From positions 1-64,000 of the forward strand of contig CALVFO010000029.1 of the NCBI GenBank assembly GCA_944326855.1: a DNA stretch of 64,000 bases, given 5' to 3'. Of the stretch, positions 7,497 through 16,757 are shown piece after piece. The translations under genes were made by a program, and so were the position numbers. This stretch comes from an uncultured Alistipes sp. Its GTDB lineage: Bacteria > Bacteroidota > Bacteroidia > Bacteroidales > Rikenellaceae. Each line of letters starts with the position of its first letter. Within the stretch, counting starts at the first letter, position 1. Under the pieces are notes generated by a model. It did no database searches and was not told the DNA's origin. It worked only from the letters and a program-made list of their open reading frames with translations.

Positions 7497-9629
7497 ATGG
7501 AAAAGCTCCTGTTGATCACCCCGCCGTTCGTACAACCCAATACGCCGTATCCGGCCACGGCCTACCTGAAAGGTTATCTCGCCCGACAAGGTTTCGCCGT
7601 CGAACAGGCCGACCTGTCCATCGAACTGCTCAACCGAATTTTCAGCCGCGATTTTCTCCGACAGGTATTCGACGCCTACCCCGCCTGTCGGGCGAAGAGC
7701 TCTCAGATTGACGATAACCTGGATCGGATCCATGCCCTGGCTCCTCACTACCTCGATACCGTGGAGTGTGTCATGCGTTTTCTGAGAAACAGTGATAATA
7801 CGCTGGCAACCTTAATGGTGGGCGGAGACTTTCTGCCTCAGGGAAGCCGTTTCGAAACCGTAGGCGATCTGGATTACTTTTTTGGCACGCTCGGCACGAC
7901 CGACTGCGCCCGTATGCTCTGTACGCTGTATCTGCAGGACCTGAGCGACCTGATTCGGGCGGTTATCACCCCCCATTTCGAAATCGTACGCTACGGCGAA
8001 CAACTCTCGCTTTCGATCCCGTCATTCAACCTTTTGGAACAGGAACTGAGTCAGCCCCGCAATCCGATCGAAGAAGAGTTGATCCGTCTGCTGGAGGACA
8101 AAATCACCGCATATACCCCTACCTTCATAGGATTCGCCCTGCCGTTTCCGGGCAACCTGCTCTCTGCCTTGCGCTGCGCGCAGTACATCCGGGAACGACA
8201 CCCGGAAATTCGAACGATTTTCGGAGGCGGATACCCCACCACCGAACTGCGCCAGATGAGCGATCCGGGTATATTCCGTTACGTGGATTATATCGTGCTG
8301 GATGATGGCGAACTGCCCTTGGAACGAATTCTCCAAGGCGAATCGTTGATACATACCTACACGGCCGAAGGCTACCATGCGGGCGAAAGCCGCATCACCC
8401 ATGCCCAACGGGGATGCCCCGATTTCAGCGGTCTGCCCCACGACCTCTATTTCTCGCTGAGCGAAGTTCCCAACCCCATGCACCGTCTCTGGAGCGACGG
8501 ACGTTGGAACAAAATGATGATCGCCCACGGATGTTATTGGGCCCGATGTGCCTTTTGCGACACCTCGCTGGAATACATTGCCCGTTACGAAAGCGTACCG
8601 GCCCGTCAGTTCGTCGACTGGATGGAGCAGGTCATGAAACAGACCGGCAGTCGGGGTTTCCACTTCGTGGACGAGGCAGCCCCTCCCAAACTGCTCAAAG
8701 AAATCTCCCTGGAAATTCTGCGTCGGGGATTGAAGGTCAGTTGGTGGACCAATATCCGTTTCGAGAGCAGTTATACGGGCGATTTGGCCCAGTTGATGTC
8801 GGCAGCCGGCTGTATCGCCGTATCCGGGGGACTGGAAACGGCTTCCGACCGTCTGCTGGGACTGATGAACAAAGGGGTAACCATCGAACAGGCTACCCTG
8901 GCCATGCGCAGTTTCCGCGACGCCGGCATCATGGTGCATACCTACCTGATGTATGGCTTCCCGACGGAAACCCTGCAGGAGAGCATCGACTCGCTGGAGG
9001 TCGTTCGTCAGATGTTCCGCGCCGAACTGATCGACTCGGCCTTCTGGCATCGTTACGCCATGACGATCCACAGCCCCAGCGGCCGGGAACCGGAACGCTT
9101 CGGAGTCCGCATGACCAACCCGAGCAGTCACTCTTTCGCCAACAACGAGATTTTTTTCAGCGAAAAGCGGGGCTACGATATCGACCGGGTGGGCGAATCC
9201 CTGCGGGAAGCCCTCTCGAACTATCTGTTCGGCAACGGATTGAATCGTCCGGTCCACAAGTGGTTCTCGGGCAAGGAGATCAAACCGACAACAGTAGAAG
9301 ATACCCTGATCACCGACCAACTGATCAAGCCCGACTCGGCCCGGCTGTTCAACGAAAAAGCCCGGCTGGTATGGATCGGCGTTCGTCCCTCTCTCACCGA
9401 ACGAGGGATCATGCTATACAGCCATTCGGGCCGCAAGGCACTCTCGTTCAGCGAACCGGAGGCCGAATTTCTGATGGAGACCCTTTCTCGAAGCGCCGAT
9501 CTCGATCGTACCGTCACCTTAGGGGAAATCAAAGAGTTATACGCCCGATACAGTGAAGAACCGTTTCTGGTATTCTATCACGCCAAGAAATGGGATATCC
9601 TGCGGGAATACGGTCTATTGCAAATCTAA
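7497..9629 (+). CDS. B12-binding-type radical SAM enzyme with CX4CX2C motif
   Basis: A 710-residue protein with the layout of B12-dependent radical SAM enzymes: an N-terminal cobalamin-binding-like region (about 1-300, with IFGGGYPTTELRQ and DYIVLDDGE near 240-280), a radical SAM barrel (about 335-560), and an extra C-terminal domain of 150 residues. The iron-sulfur cysteines are C346, C351 and C354 in HGCYWARCAFCD. The spacing is CX4CX2C, not the usual CX3CX2C. Downstream GGLETASDRLLGLMNKG fits the SAM-binding region of this superfamily. No SPASM cysteine cluster is apparent. Lies 13 nt after the PhnP-like gene and 59 nt before an SDR, all on the plus strand. The substrate is unknown; methylation or a radical rearrangement of a metabolite, lipid or RNA are all possible. 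Confidence 0.85.
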   Translation: MEKLLLITPPFVQPNTPYPATAYLKGYLARQGFAVEQADLSIELLNRIFSRDFLRQVFDAYPACRAKSSQIDDNLDRIHALAPHYLDTVECVMRFLRNSDNTLATLMVGGDFLPQGSRFETVGDLDYFFGTLGTTDCARMLCTLYLQDLSDLIRAVITPHFEIVRYGEQLSLSIPSFNLLEQELSQPRNPIEEELIRLLEDKITAYTPTFIGFALPFPGNLLSALRCAQYIRERHPEIRTIFGGGYPTTELRQMSDPGIFRYVDYIVLDDGELPLERILQGESLIHTYTAEGYHAGESRITHAQRGCPDFSGLPHDLYFSLSEVPNPMHRLWSDGRWNKMMIAHGCYWARCAFCDTSLEYIARYESVPARQFVDWMEQVMKQTGSRGFHFVDEAAPPKLLKEISLEILRRGLKVSWWTNIRFESSYTGDLAQLMSAAGCIAVSGGLETASDRLLGLMNKGVTIEQATLAMRSFRDAGIMVHTYLMYGFPTETLQESIDSLEVVRQMFRAELIDSAFWHRYAMTIHSPSGREPERFGVRMTNPSSHSFANNEIFFSEKRGYDIDRVGESLREALSNYLFGNGLNRPVHKWFSGKEIKPTTVEDTLITDQLIKPDSARLFNEKARLVWIGVRPSLTERGIMLYSHSGRKALSFSEPEAEFLMETLSRSADLDRTVTLGEIKELYARYSEEPFLVFYHAKKWDILREYGLLQI

Positions 9630-9688
9630 TCCGTTCCCGGACGGGTTGCGATCCATTCGCGCCCAGGGAACGATCAAACTATAAACGC

Positions 9689-10501
9689 ATGAATTTCAAA
9701 GACAAAGTCGTCGTCATCACGGGAGCTTCCTCCGGCATCGGGGAGGCTCTGGCCTATGAATTCGCCTCCCTGGGCGCACGGGTCGTCATGGGGGCCCGCA
9801 GCGAAGAAAAACTGGCCGGAATCGCCGAAAAACTACACGAACGCGGGACACAATGCGCCTTCCGAGCCACGGACGTGACCCGTGAAGCGGATTGTCAGGC
9901 TCTGATCGGCCTGGCGGCCGAACGTTTCGGGGGAATCGACATTCTGATCTGCAACGCCGGTATCTCGATGCGTGCTCTGTTCGACGAGGTGGACCTGCAG
10001 GTACTCAAACGGCTGATGGACGTCAATTTCTGGGGGGCCGTTTACTGCACCAAATATGCTCTGCCCTACATTCAGGCCTCTCACGGCAGCATTGTCGGGG
10101 TCAGTTCCGTAGCCGGATTGCACGGGCTGCCGGGACGCACGGGGTATTCGGCCTCGAAATACGCCCTGCACGGATTTCTGGAGACCGTTCGCATCGAGAA
10201 CCTCAAGAAAAACGTCCATGTCATGATCGCCGCTCCGGGATTCACGGCCACCAACGTACGGTTTTCGGCCCTGACGGCTGACGGTTCTTCGCAGGGCAGT
10301 TCTCCTCGGGAAGAAGGCAAAATGATGACCGCTCCGGAGGTTGCCCACCGTATTGCCAAAGGCATTGCCCGTCATAAACGGCTGTTGTTGATGGAATTCA
10401 ACGGTCGAGCCACCGCCCTGATCAAAAAGTTCGCCCCCGCCTTGCTGGATCGGCTCTTCTACAACCACATGGCCAAAGAGCCCGATTCTCCGTTCAAATA
10501 A
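9689..10501 (+). CDS. SDR-family oxidoreductase
   Basis: Classical short-chain dehydrogenase/reductase of 270 residues. VVVITGASSGIGEA is the nucleotide-binding TGxxxGxG motif, CNAGIS the NNAG-like motif, and the catalytic triad is visible as Ser in VSSVAG and Tyr/Lys in GYSASKYALHG. The C-terminus is hydrophobic with basic residues (RATALIKKFAPALLDRLF), as in membrane-associated SDRs acting on lipids. ATG at 9689 is chosen because the glycine-rich loop should lie within ten residues of the start. Probably co-transcribed with the radical SAM gene. The substrate is not determinable. Confidence 0.88.
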   Translation: MNFKDKVVVITGASSGIGEALAYEFASLGARVVMGARSEEKLAGIAEKLHERGTQCAFRATDVTREADCQALIGLAAERFGGIDILICNAGISMRALFDEVDLQVLKRLMDVNFWGAVYCTKYALPYIQASHGSIVGVSSVAGLHGLPGRTGYSASKYALHGFLETVRIENLKKNVHVMIAAPGFTATNVRFSALTADGSSQGSSPREEGKMMTAPEVAHRIAKGIARHKRLLLMEFNGRATALIKKFAPALLDRLFYNHMAKEPDSPFK

Positions 10502-10528
10502 TCCATGGCGCTATCCGCTCCAACCTAC

Positions 10529-10564
10529 CAACGCCGGCCTCTTTTCACGATGAGGTCGGCGTTG
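10529..10564 (+). terminator. Hairpin terminator after the SDR gene
   Basis: CAACGCCGGCCTC (10529-10541) pairs with GAGGTCGGCGTTG (10552-10564) with one G-T wobble. The loop is T-rich. Only a weak T stretch follows, so it is a likely but not perfect terminator. Confidence 0.65.
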
Positions 10565-11028
10565 ATGGTTTCAACAGTTTGTTAACATACTGTCCACACG
10601 GTTTTATAAACTTACCAACAGTCTGCCCGGGATTATTCTTCGGTTATCGACAGGATATGCACAACTTGCCACCAAACATCCTCTCAGCACCTGTTCCGCC
10701 CCACGCATCCCAAACCATTCCACACACCCCCAAACGTTCCAACCGGACAGAACCTTCAGACCTTTCTCCTCCCGCACAAGCCCTCAAAAACCTCGTCCCC
10801 AACGTTTCATCCTTGTCGAGTGTTCACCCCACGCCAACGCCTCCGCCACGTTGCCTAACGGAGTCAACCCTTACACCCAAAATTCTCGATTTTTTCGGCC
10901 GATCGGCCTTTTCTGTACTTGGGGTCTGATTATTCAGACTATCCTGACAAACAGATCACAAGGCCGAGTGTTCCGGGTTTCCGACTACCCTGCGTCTCCC
11001 TCGAGGCCGGTTATACTTCCCGGAGATC
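10565..11028. other. C-rich intergenic DNA with DnaA-box-like sites
   Basis: Non-coding stretch between convergent genes. The first 100 nt hold three near matches to the DnaA box TTATCCACA: CTGTCCACA (10590-10598), TTATCGACA (10644-10652, one mismatch) and ATATGCACA (10655-10663). The remainder is extremely C-rich (82 C against 23 G over 10681-10860). An open frame at 10579-10929 has no recognisable domain and a composition explained by the C bias, so I do not call it a gene. Confidence 0.6.
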
Positions 11029-13854
11029 CTATTTCCGGGCCAATAACGGACGCAAGAACTGCCCCGTATAACTTTCGGCTACCTCAGCCACTTCTTCAGG
11101 GGTTCCGGTCGCCAGCACCTCGCCTCCGGCCTGCCCGCCTTCGGGACCGATGTCGATCAGATAATCAGCCACCTTGATGACATCGAGATTGTGTTCGATC
11201 ACGATCACCGTATTGCCTTTCTCCACCAACTTGTCCAACACGCCCAGCAACACCCGAACATCCTCGAAATGCAGCCCCGTGGTGGGTTCATCCAAAATAT
11301 AGAGCGTACTGCCCGTATCGCGTTTGGCCAACTCGGCCGACAACTTGATCCGTTGGCTCTCGCCCCCGGAAAGCGTCGTACAGGGTTGTCCCAGCGTCAG
11401 ATAACCCAGTCCCACATCCTGAATGGTTTTGAGCTTCATGTGAATCGACGGCACCGCCTCGAAAAAAACCACGGCCTGATTGACCGTCATACTCAGAACC
11501 TCGCTGATGTTCTTGCCCTTGTATCGGACCTCCAAGGTCTCCCGGTTGTAACGCTTCCCGTTGCAGGCGCTGCACTTGACATAGACATCCGGCAGAAAGT
11601 TCATCTCGATGGTCTGCACCCCGGCGCCCCGGCAGGTTTCACAACGCCCTCCCTTGACATTAAAAGAGAAACGGCCGGCCTTGAATCCCCGGATCTGGGC
11701 GTCGGGCGTCGCTTCGAACAGTTTTCGGATGTCGGAAAACACATTGGAATACGTAGCCGGATTACTGCGCGGCGTCCGTCCGATGGGCGACTGATCCACC
11801 ACCACTAATTTATCGATATACTCGATACCCTCGATTCGATCGTAAGGCAGCGGTTGTTCGTAGGAACGGTACAAAATTCGGTTCAGAGCCGCCTTGAGCG
11901 TAGCGTTGACCAACGACGACTTGCCGCTACCGCTCACTCCCGTCACACAGATCATCTTGCCCAGAGGAAATTCCACCGTAATGTTCTTCAGGTTATTGCC
12001 GCGGGCGCCATAGACGACCAGACTCTTTCCATTTCCCGGACGACGCTGAGCCGGAATCTCGATGCGACGACGCCCCGTCAGATAATCGGCCGTAATCCCT
12101 CCCGAAGCCATGATATCGTCCAGCGTCCCGGCCGCAACGATCTCACCCCCGCGTACTCCGGCCAACGGACCCACATCCACCACGTAATCAGCATTACGGA
12201 TCATATCCTCGTCGTGTTCAACCACGATCACCGAATTGCCGGCATCCCGCAGGGCCTGCAAACTGTGGATCAACTTAATATTATCGCGCTGATGCAACCC
12301 GATGCTCGGTTCGTCGAGGATATAGAGTACATTGACCAGTTTGGAGCCGATCTGCGTAGCCAAACGGATACGCTGACTCTCGCCTCCGGACAACGAAGCC
12401 GACGCCCGACTCAGGGAGAGATACCCCAAGCCCACATCCAACAGAAAGCGCAGCCGCTCCCGAATTTCCTTGAGAATTTCCCGAGCGATCTGCTCCTGTT
12501 TCGTCGAAATGCGGTTTTCGAGCCCCTCCATCCAGGCTGCAAACTCCTCGATGCTGAGTGCCGACAACTCGGCGATATTCTTCCCGTCGATGCGGAAATA
12601 AAGTGCTTCCTTTTTGAGGCGTGAGCCTCCGCACATCGAACAAACCTTGCGGACCACGAACTGTTCTTTCCACTTGTCACCCCGCGACGAAGTGGCCTCG
12701 TCCCGCTGTTTTTCGATATAATCGGCCACCCCTTCCCAGGCAATCATGTAATTACCCGTACCGCCCAACTCCCGGGCATCGATATGCAGGGGCTCCGGGT
12801 CGCCGTACAGAATCGGATTCAAGGCCTCTTCTCCCAAACTGCCCACCGGATCGTCCAGCGTAAAGTCGTATTTGCGGCCCAAAGCCTCCAGTTGAGCGAA
12901 CAGCAGGTTGTTCCGATATTTACCGAAAGGTTCGATTCCTCCTTCACGGATCGATTTGCGTTCGTCGGGCATGATGCGCTCCCGATCGAAAACGGCCTCT
13001 TCCCCCAATCCGTTGCAATGAGGGCAGGCCCCTTGCGGAGAATTGAAGGAAAAAGTATGCGGAGCGGGTTCATTAAAGGCGATTCCGCTGGTGGGACACA
13101 TCAGGTGACGGCTGTAAAAACGGACATTATTGGTCCCGTAATCATAGACCATCATCGTTCCTTTACCCTGTCTCATGGCCTCCTGCAAGCTCTTGAGCAG
13201 ACGCTCCCGGCTGTCGGCCCGGGCACTGAGCCGGTCGATCACCAACTCGATGTGATGGATTTTATAGCGATCGAGCTTCATGCCCGGCTGTACCTCCACA
13301 ATCTGACCATCCACCCGGGCGTACAGAAAGCCTTTTTTCAGAAAACCTTCGAACAATTCGCGATAATGTCCCTTACGACCTTTGACCAACGGGGCCAACA
13401 GCGCAATTTTCCGATCGGCGAAATTTTGCAGAATCAGATCCAGAATCTGGTCGTCGCTGTGGCGCACCATGATCTCTCCCGTCACCGGAGAATAGGCATC
13501 CGACGCCCGGGCAAACAACAAACGCAGGAAATCGTTGATCTCGGTGACGGTCCCCACCGTGGATCGGGGATTCTTGTTGGTGGTTTTCTGTTCGATGGCG
13601 ATCACCGGACTGAGCCCCGTGATTTTATCGACATCGGGACGCTCCATCGTCCCCACAAACTGGCGGGCATACGTCGAAAGAGTCTCCAGGTAACGACGCT
13701 GCCCCTCGGCATAGATCGTATCGAAAGCCAAGGAGGATTTACCCGACCCCGACAAACCCGTAATCACGGTCAGTTTCTGACGAGGAATCTCCACATCCAC
13801 CCCTTTGAGGTTGTGGACACGAGCTCCCCATATTTTGATTTTCTGATCTTCCAC
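11029..13854 (-). CDS. uvrA: UvrABC excinuclease subunit A
   Basis: Damage-recognition ATPase of nucleotide excision repair. The 941 residues contain two ABC ATPase modules. Module one has Walker A GLSGSGKSS (33-41) and a signature LSGGESQRIRLA. Module two has GVSGSGKSS and LSGGESQRIKLSAEL. The second zinc site is complete (CETC ... CSAC). The first zinc site is altered: CPTSG stands where most UvrA proteins have CPxC, while its partner pair CPHC is retained, a form I associate with Bacteroidota UvrA. It starts 7 nt after the lytic transglycosylase stop, so the two are probably co-transcribed. Confidence 0.96.
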   Translation of the reverse strand: MEDQKIKIWGARVHNLKGVDVEIPRQKLTVITGLSGSGKSSLAFDTIYAEGQRRYLETLSTYARQFVGTMERPDVDKITGLSPVIAIEQKTTNKNPRSTVGTVTEINDFLRLLFARASDAYSPVTGEIMVRHSDDQILDLILQNFADRKIALLAPLVKGRKGHYRELFEGFLKKGFLYARVDGQIVEVQPGMKLDRYKIHHIELVIDRLSARADSRERLLKSLQEAMRQGKGTMMVYDYGTNNVRFYSRHLMCPTSGIAFNEPAPHTFSFNSPQGACPHCNGLGEEAVFDRERIMPDERKSIREGGIEPFGKYRNNLLFAQLEALGRKYDFTLDDPVGSLGEEALNPILYGDPEPLHIDARELGGTGNYMIAWEGVADYIEKQRDEATSSRGDKWKEQFVVRKVCSMCGGSRLKKEALYFRIDGKNIAELSALSIEEFAAWMEGLENRISTKQEQIAREILKEIRERLRFLLDVGLGYLSLSRASASLSGGESQRIRLATQIGSKLVNVLYILDEPSIGLHQRDNIKLIHSLQALRDAGNSVIVVEHDEDMIRNADYVVDVGPLAGVRGGEIVAAGTLDDIMASGGITADYLTGRRRIEIPAQRRPGNGKSLVVYGARGNNLKNITVEFPLGKMICVTGVSGSGKSSLVNATLKAALNRILYRSYEQPLPYDRIEGIEYIDKLVVVDQSPIGRTPRSNPATYSNVFSDIRKLFEATPDAQIRGFKAGRFSFNVKGGRCETCRGAGVQTIEMNFLPDVYVKCSACNGKRYNRETLEVRYKGKNISEVLSMTVNQAVVFFEAVPSIHMKLKTIQDVGLGYLTLGQPCTTLSGGESQRIKLSAELAKRDTGSTLYILDEPTTGLHFEDVRVLLGVLDKLVEKGNTVIVIEHNLDVIKVADYLIDIGPEGGQAGGEVLATGTPEEVAEVAESYTGQFLRPLLARK

Positions 13855-13861
13855 TTACTGT

Positions 13862-14776
13862 CTACTGTCTCGTTCCCTGTTTCGGCACCTTCAAAACAAA
13901 ACTGCGTGTCGTTTTATTCCGATAATCGTAATCGCGTATCCAATGATTCAGTTCACGCAACATTTTGTAATTCGTCCCGTGTTTACGGGCTTCGGCCGCC
14001 CAATCGATCTGGGTGCCGCTGACCGGAACCTCGGTATAATCGGGCAGCGGACGATAATAATCTTCCGGCTGAATCTGATAACCGTAAGCCGACGGATTGG
14101 GTGTAATGAGTTTGAAAGCCAGGACCCGAAACACATACCGCATGGTTTCCGTGGGCAGATACAGATCATAATAAGAATCCACCCCCTGCTTTTCCAAGCG
14201 TTTGGCCGTACCGGCCATTCCCACGTTATAGGAAGCGGCCGCCAGGGTCCAGCTACCAAACTTTTCCTTGGCTTCCAACAAATAACGACAAGCCGCTTCG
14301 GTCGATTTTTCGATGTGGTAACGTTCGTCTACCCCGCCACCGATATACAATCCCGCCGAACGGGCATAAGCCGGCATCAGCTGCCACAGTCCGGCCGCTC
14401 CGGCCGAAGAGCCCGCATTGGGATCCAGACCGCTTTCGGCCATACAGAGGTATTTGAAATCTTCGGGGACCCCATTTTTCTTCAGGATCGGTTCGATGAT
14501 CGGGAAGTAACGCTGAGTCGCCAACAGGGTCTGCATGGTTCTCGAATGCAGATACAACGTACTCAACATCTCCCGCAACAGGCTTTCACGGGTATCGTAA
14601 TTATCCAACGGCACGGGTTCTCCGGCCAGATCGAGCCGATCGGGCAAGACAGGAATCCGAACCGGAGCGTACCCTTCCGTCGAAGAGGTCGTATCCCCGG
14701 GATATAGCGGTGCGTTTCGCTGAGCACAGGCGAATGCCGAAAAAATCACGGCCAAACAAAAAGCGATGTATTTCAT
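13862..14776 (-). CDS. Secreted lytic transglycosylase, MltD/GH23-like
   Basis: Cleaves the MurNAc-GlcNAc bond of peptidoglycan with anhydro product. A signal sequence is obvious (KYIAFCLAVIFSAFAC); the Cys at 17 preceded by AFA could be a lipobox, making it a lipoprotein, though an ordinary signal peptide is also possible. The SLT domain carries catalytic E114 in AESGLDPNAGS, followed by the family's GAAGLWQLMPAYARSAG and a later AAASYNVGMAG. Length 304 residues. No LysM domains follow the catalytic domain, unlike E. coli MltD. It is the promoter-proximal gene of the pair with uvrA, a linkage that looks positional rather than functional. Confidence 0.88.
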   Translation of the reverse strand: MKYIAFCLAVIFSAFACAQRNAPLYPGDTTSSTEGYAPVRIPVLPDRLDLAGEPVPLDNYDTRESLLREMLSTLYLHSRTMQTLLATQRYFPIIEPILKKNGVPEDFKYLCMAESGLDPNAGSSAGAAGLWQLMPAYARSAGLYIGGGVDERYHIEKSTEAACRYLLEAKEKFGSWTLAAASYNVGMAGTAKRLEKQGVDSYYDLYLPTETMRYVFRVLAFKLITPNPSAYGYQIQPEDYYRPLPDYTEVPVSGTQIDWAAEARKHGTNYKMLRELNHWIRDYDYRNKTTRSFVLKVPKQGTRQ

Positions 14777-15009
14777 GGTATCAGACGCTTAAACAGCGGA
14801 TAAAGTTACGAATTTTTCCCCGGAAAACCCGGATTTCCCTGAAAGTTCCCCGCAAATACGAGACCATTCCGAAACCTTGTCGCTTCCCGGGTGCAACCTT
14901 ACGGGCATGAGAACGGATCGTCGGCCATTCCAGCGGAAGAACGTCCGAATTTATCGCTCTGCAGGAGGTTTAATCGCCGGAAAAGCGTAGCTTTGCAAAA
15001 AATCCATCT

Positions 15010-15846
15010 ATGCTGACCGCCGGACATTATTACACCTTGCAGGTAACCCGCCTTTCCGATCACGGACTCTATCTCGGAGACGAACAGGGCGAGGAGGTGC
15101 TTTTACCCAACTGCTACGTTTCCAAAGAGAACCGGATCGGTGACCCGATCGATGTTTTCGTATACCACGATTCGGAAGATCGGCTGATCGCCACCACTGA
15201 CCGGCCGTTGGCGGCCGTCGGCGAAGTAGCCTACCTGAAAGTCGTGGACAAAACCATCCACGGAGCCTTTTTGGATTGGGGACTCAAAGCCAAAGACCTG
15301 TTTCTGCCCAACCGCAACCAACAGGGACGGGTGGAAATCGGACGATCGACGGTGGTATATCTCTATACCGATAACGTAACGGGCCGTGTCGTAGCGACCA
15401 ATTTTCTCAACGGTTTCATCCACAACCTCGATCTGGACCTGAAGCCCAAACAGCAGGTCGAGATTATGATCGTTGCAGAGACACCCATCGGCTATCGGGC
15501 CGTCATCAACAACCGCCACTGGGGCATGCTTTACCACAACCAGCTTTTCCAACCGGTAGCCATCGGAGATCGCATGAAAGCTTATGTCCGTCGCATCACC
15601 GAAGAGCGGCGGGTCGACCTTTCGCTACAACAACAGGGATACGACCAGGTCAAACAATCTGCCGATCAACTCCTGGCCCTCATGCAGGAAGCGGGCGGGG
15701 AACTTCCCCTGTGCGATGGAAGTTCTCCCGAAGAGATCTATGCCTTGACCCGGATGAGTAAAAAGGTATTCAAACGCAGCATGGGATACCTGATGAAACG
15801 GGGCTTGGTCGTTATGAACGACCGGGAGACCCGACTTAAAAAGTAA
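15010..15846 (+). CDS. CvfB-like S1-domain RNA-binding protein
   Basis: A 278-residue protein with tandem S1-like OB folds and a C-terminal winged helix, the architecture of the CvfB/YitL family (COG2996). The first fold covers about residues 1-65 (LQVTRLSDHGLYLG, EEVLLPN). A second S1-like fold covers 70-135 (GAFLDWGLKAKDLFLP) and a third 140-205. The C-terminal 70 residues (EEIYALTRMSKKVFKRSMGYLMKRGLV) form the helix-turn-helix typical of the family. Homologues bind RNA and influence virulence-factor expression in staphylococci; the role here is unknown. A -7-like TAGCTTTG lies at 14988-14995. menA begins 8 nt downstream, so they share a transcript. Confidence 0.85.
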   Translation: MLTAGHYYTLQVTRLSDHGLYLGDEQGEEVLLPNCYVSKENRIGDPIDVFVYHDSEDRLIATTDRPLAAVGEVAYLKVVDKTIHGAFLDWGLKAKDLFLPNRNQQGRVEIGRSTVVYLYTDNVTGRVVATNFLNGFIHNLDLDLKPKQQVEIMIVAETPIGYRAVINNRHWGMLYHNQLFQPVAIGDRMKAYVRRITEERRVDLSLQQQGYDQVKQSADQLLALMQEAGGELPLCDGSSPEEIYALTRMSKKVFKRSMGYLMKRGLVVMNDRETRLKK

Positions 15847-15854
15847 CAAGCTCG

Positions 15855-16757
15855 ATGCAGCCCATGAACGCCATTCGTCCCAACTCCTTTCAGGCCTGGA
15901 TATTAGCCGCACGTCCCAAGACTCTCTCCGGAGCCGCCGTCCCCGTCCTGATCGGCAGCGCATTGGCCTTCGCCGACGGCACCTTCGCCTGGATACCCGC
16001 CCTGCTGTGCCTGGGGTTCGCTTTCGGCATGCAGATCGACGCGAACCTGATCAACGACCTGTTCGATTTCCTCAAAGGCAGCGACGGAGCCGACCGGCTG
16101 GGACCGGAACGGGCCTGCGCCCAGGGTTGGATCACCCCCGACGCCATGAAACGGGGCATCGCCGTAACCACCCTGCTCGCCTGTCTGTGCGGGCTGGGAC
16201 TGTTGGCCTACGGAGGGGCCGAACTGATCCTGCTGGGCGTCTTATGCGTTCTGTTCGCTTTCCTATACACGGCCGGGCCCTATCCGCTGGCCTATCACGG
16301 CTGGGGAGATGTATTGGTGATTCTCTTTTTCGGATTCGTCCCGGTCGGCGGCACCTATTATGTGATAACACACGGATGGAGTCCTGCGGTCAGTATCGCT
16401 TCATTGGCCTGCGGATTGGTCGTCGACACGTTGTTGATGCTCAATAACTACCGGGATCGGGAACAAGACGCCCGCAACGGGAAACGCACTCTGGTGGTGC
16501 GTTGCGGAGCCCGTATCGGCGGCATGCTGTATCTGCTTTCCGGAGGTATCGCTCTCGTCCTTTGTCTCGGTCTGCTTCGATACGGTTACCTTTGGGCGGC
16601 CCTGCTACCCTGGCTCTATCTGCCTTTCCATGTATACAGCTGGCGAAAAATGATCCGAATCGGTCATGGGAAAGCCCTCAACCGTATTTTAGGGGAGACC
16701 TCCCGCAACATGCTGCTGTTCGCCCTGCTATTATCCCTGGGGCTGATCCTTTCCTGA
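15855..16757 (+). CDS. menA: 1,4-dihydroxy-2-naphthoate polyprenyltransferase
   Basis: Integral membrane UbiA-family prenyltransferase attaching the polyprenyl chain to 1,4-dihydroxy-2-naphthoate in menaquinone synthesis. The two aspartate-rich motifs are visible: NLINDLFDFLKGSDGADR near residue 60 and DTLLMLNNYRDREQDARNGK near residue 195. The opening AWILAARPKTLSGAAVPVLIG is the typical MenA start. Roughly nine hydrophobic helices; 300 residues, normal for the family. Menaquinone is the only quinone of Bacteroidota, so this is a core respiratory gene. ATG at 15864 is an alternative start three codons in. Confidence 0.93.
   Translation: MQPMNAIRPNSFQAWILAARPKTLSGAAVPVLIGSALAFADGTFAWIPALLCLGFAFGMQIDANLINDLFDFLKGSDGADRLGPERACAQGWITPDAMKRGIAVTTLLACLCGLGLLAYGGAELILLGVLCVLFAFLYTAGPYPLAYHGWGDVLVILFFGFVPVGGTYYVITHGWSPAVSIASLACGLVVDTLLMLNNYRDREQDARNGKRTLVVRCGARIGGMLYLLSGGIALVLCLGLLRYGYLWAALLPWLYLPFHVYSWRKMIRIGHGKALNRILGETSRNMLLFALLLSLGLILS

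Noticed and set aside
10579..10929. Possible 116-residue protein in C-rich intergenic DNA
   Set aside because: Pro/Thr/Ser-rich translation is explained by the extreme C bias; no start context or domain.
14777..15009. Riboswitch or small RNA before the CvfB-like gene
   Set aside because: No conserved fold recognised; only a -7-like TAGCTTTG is visible.
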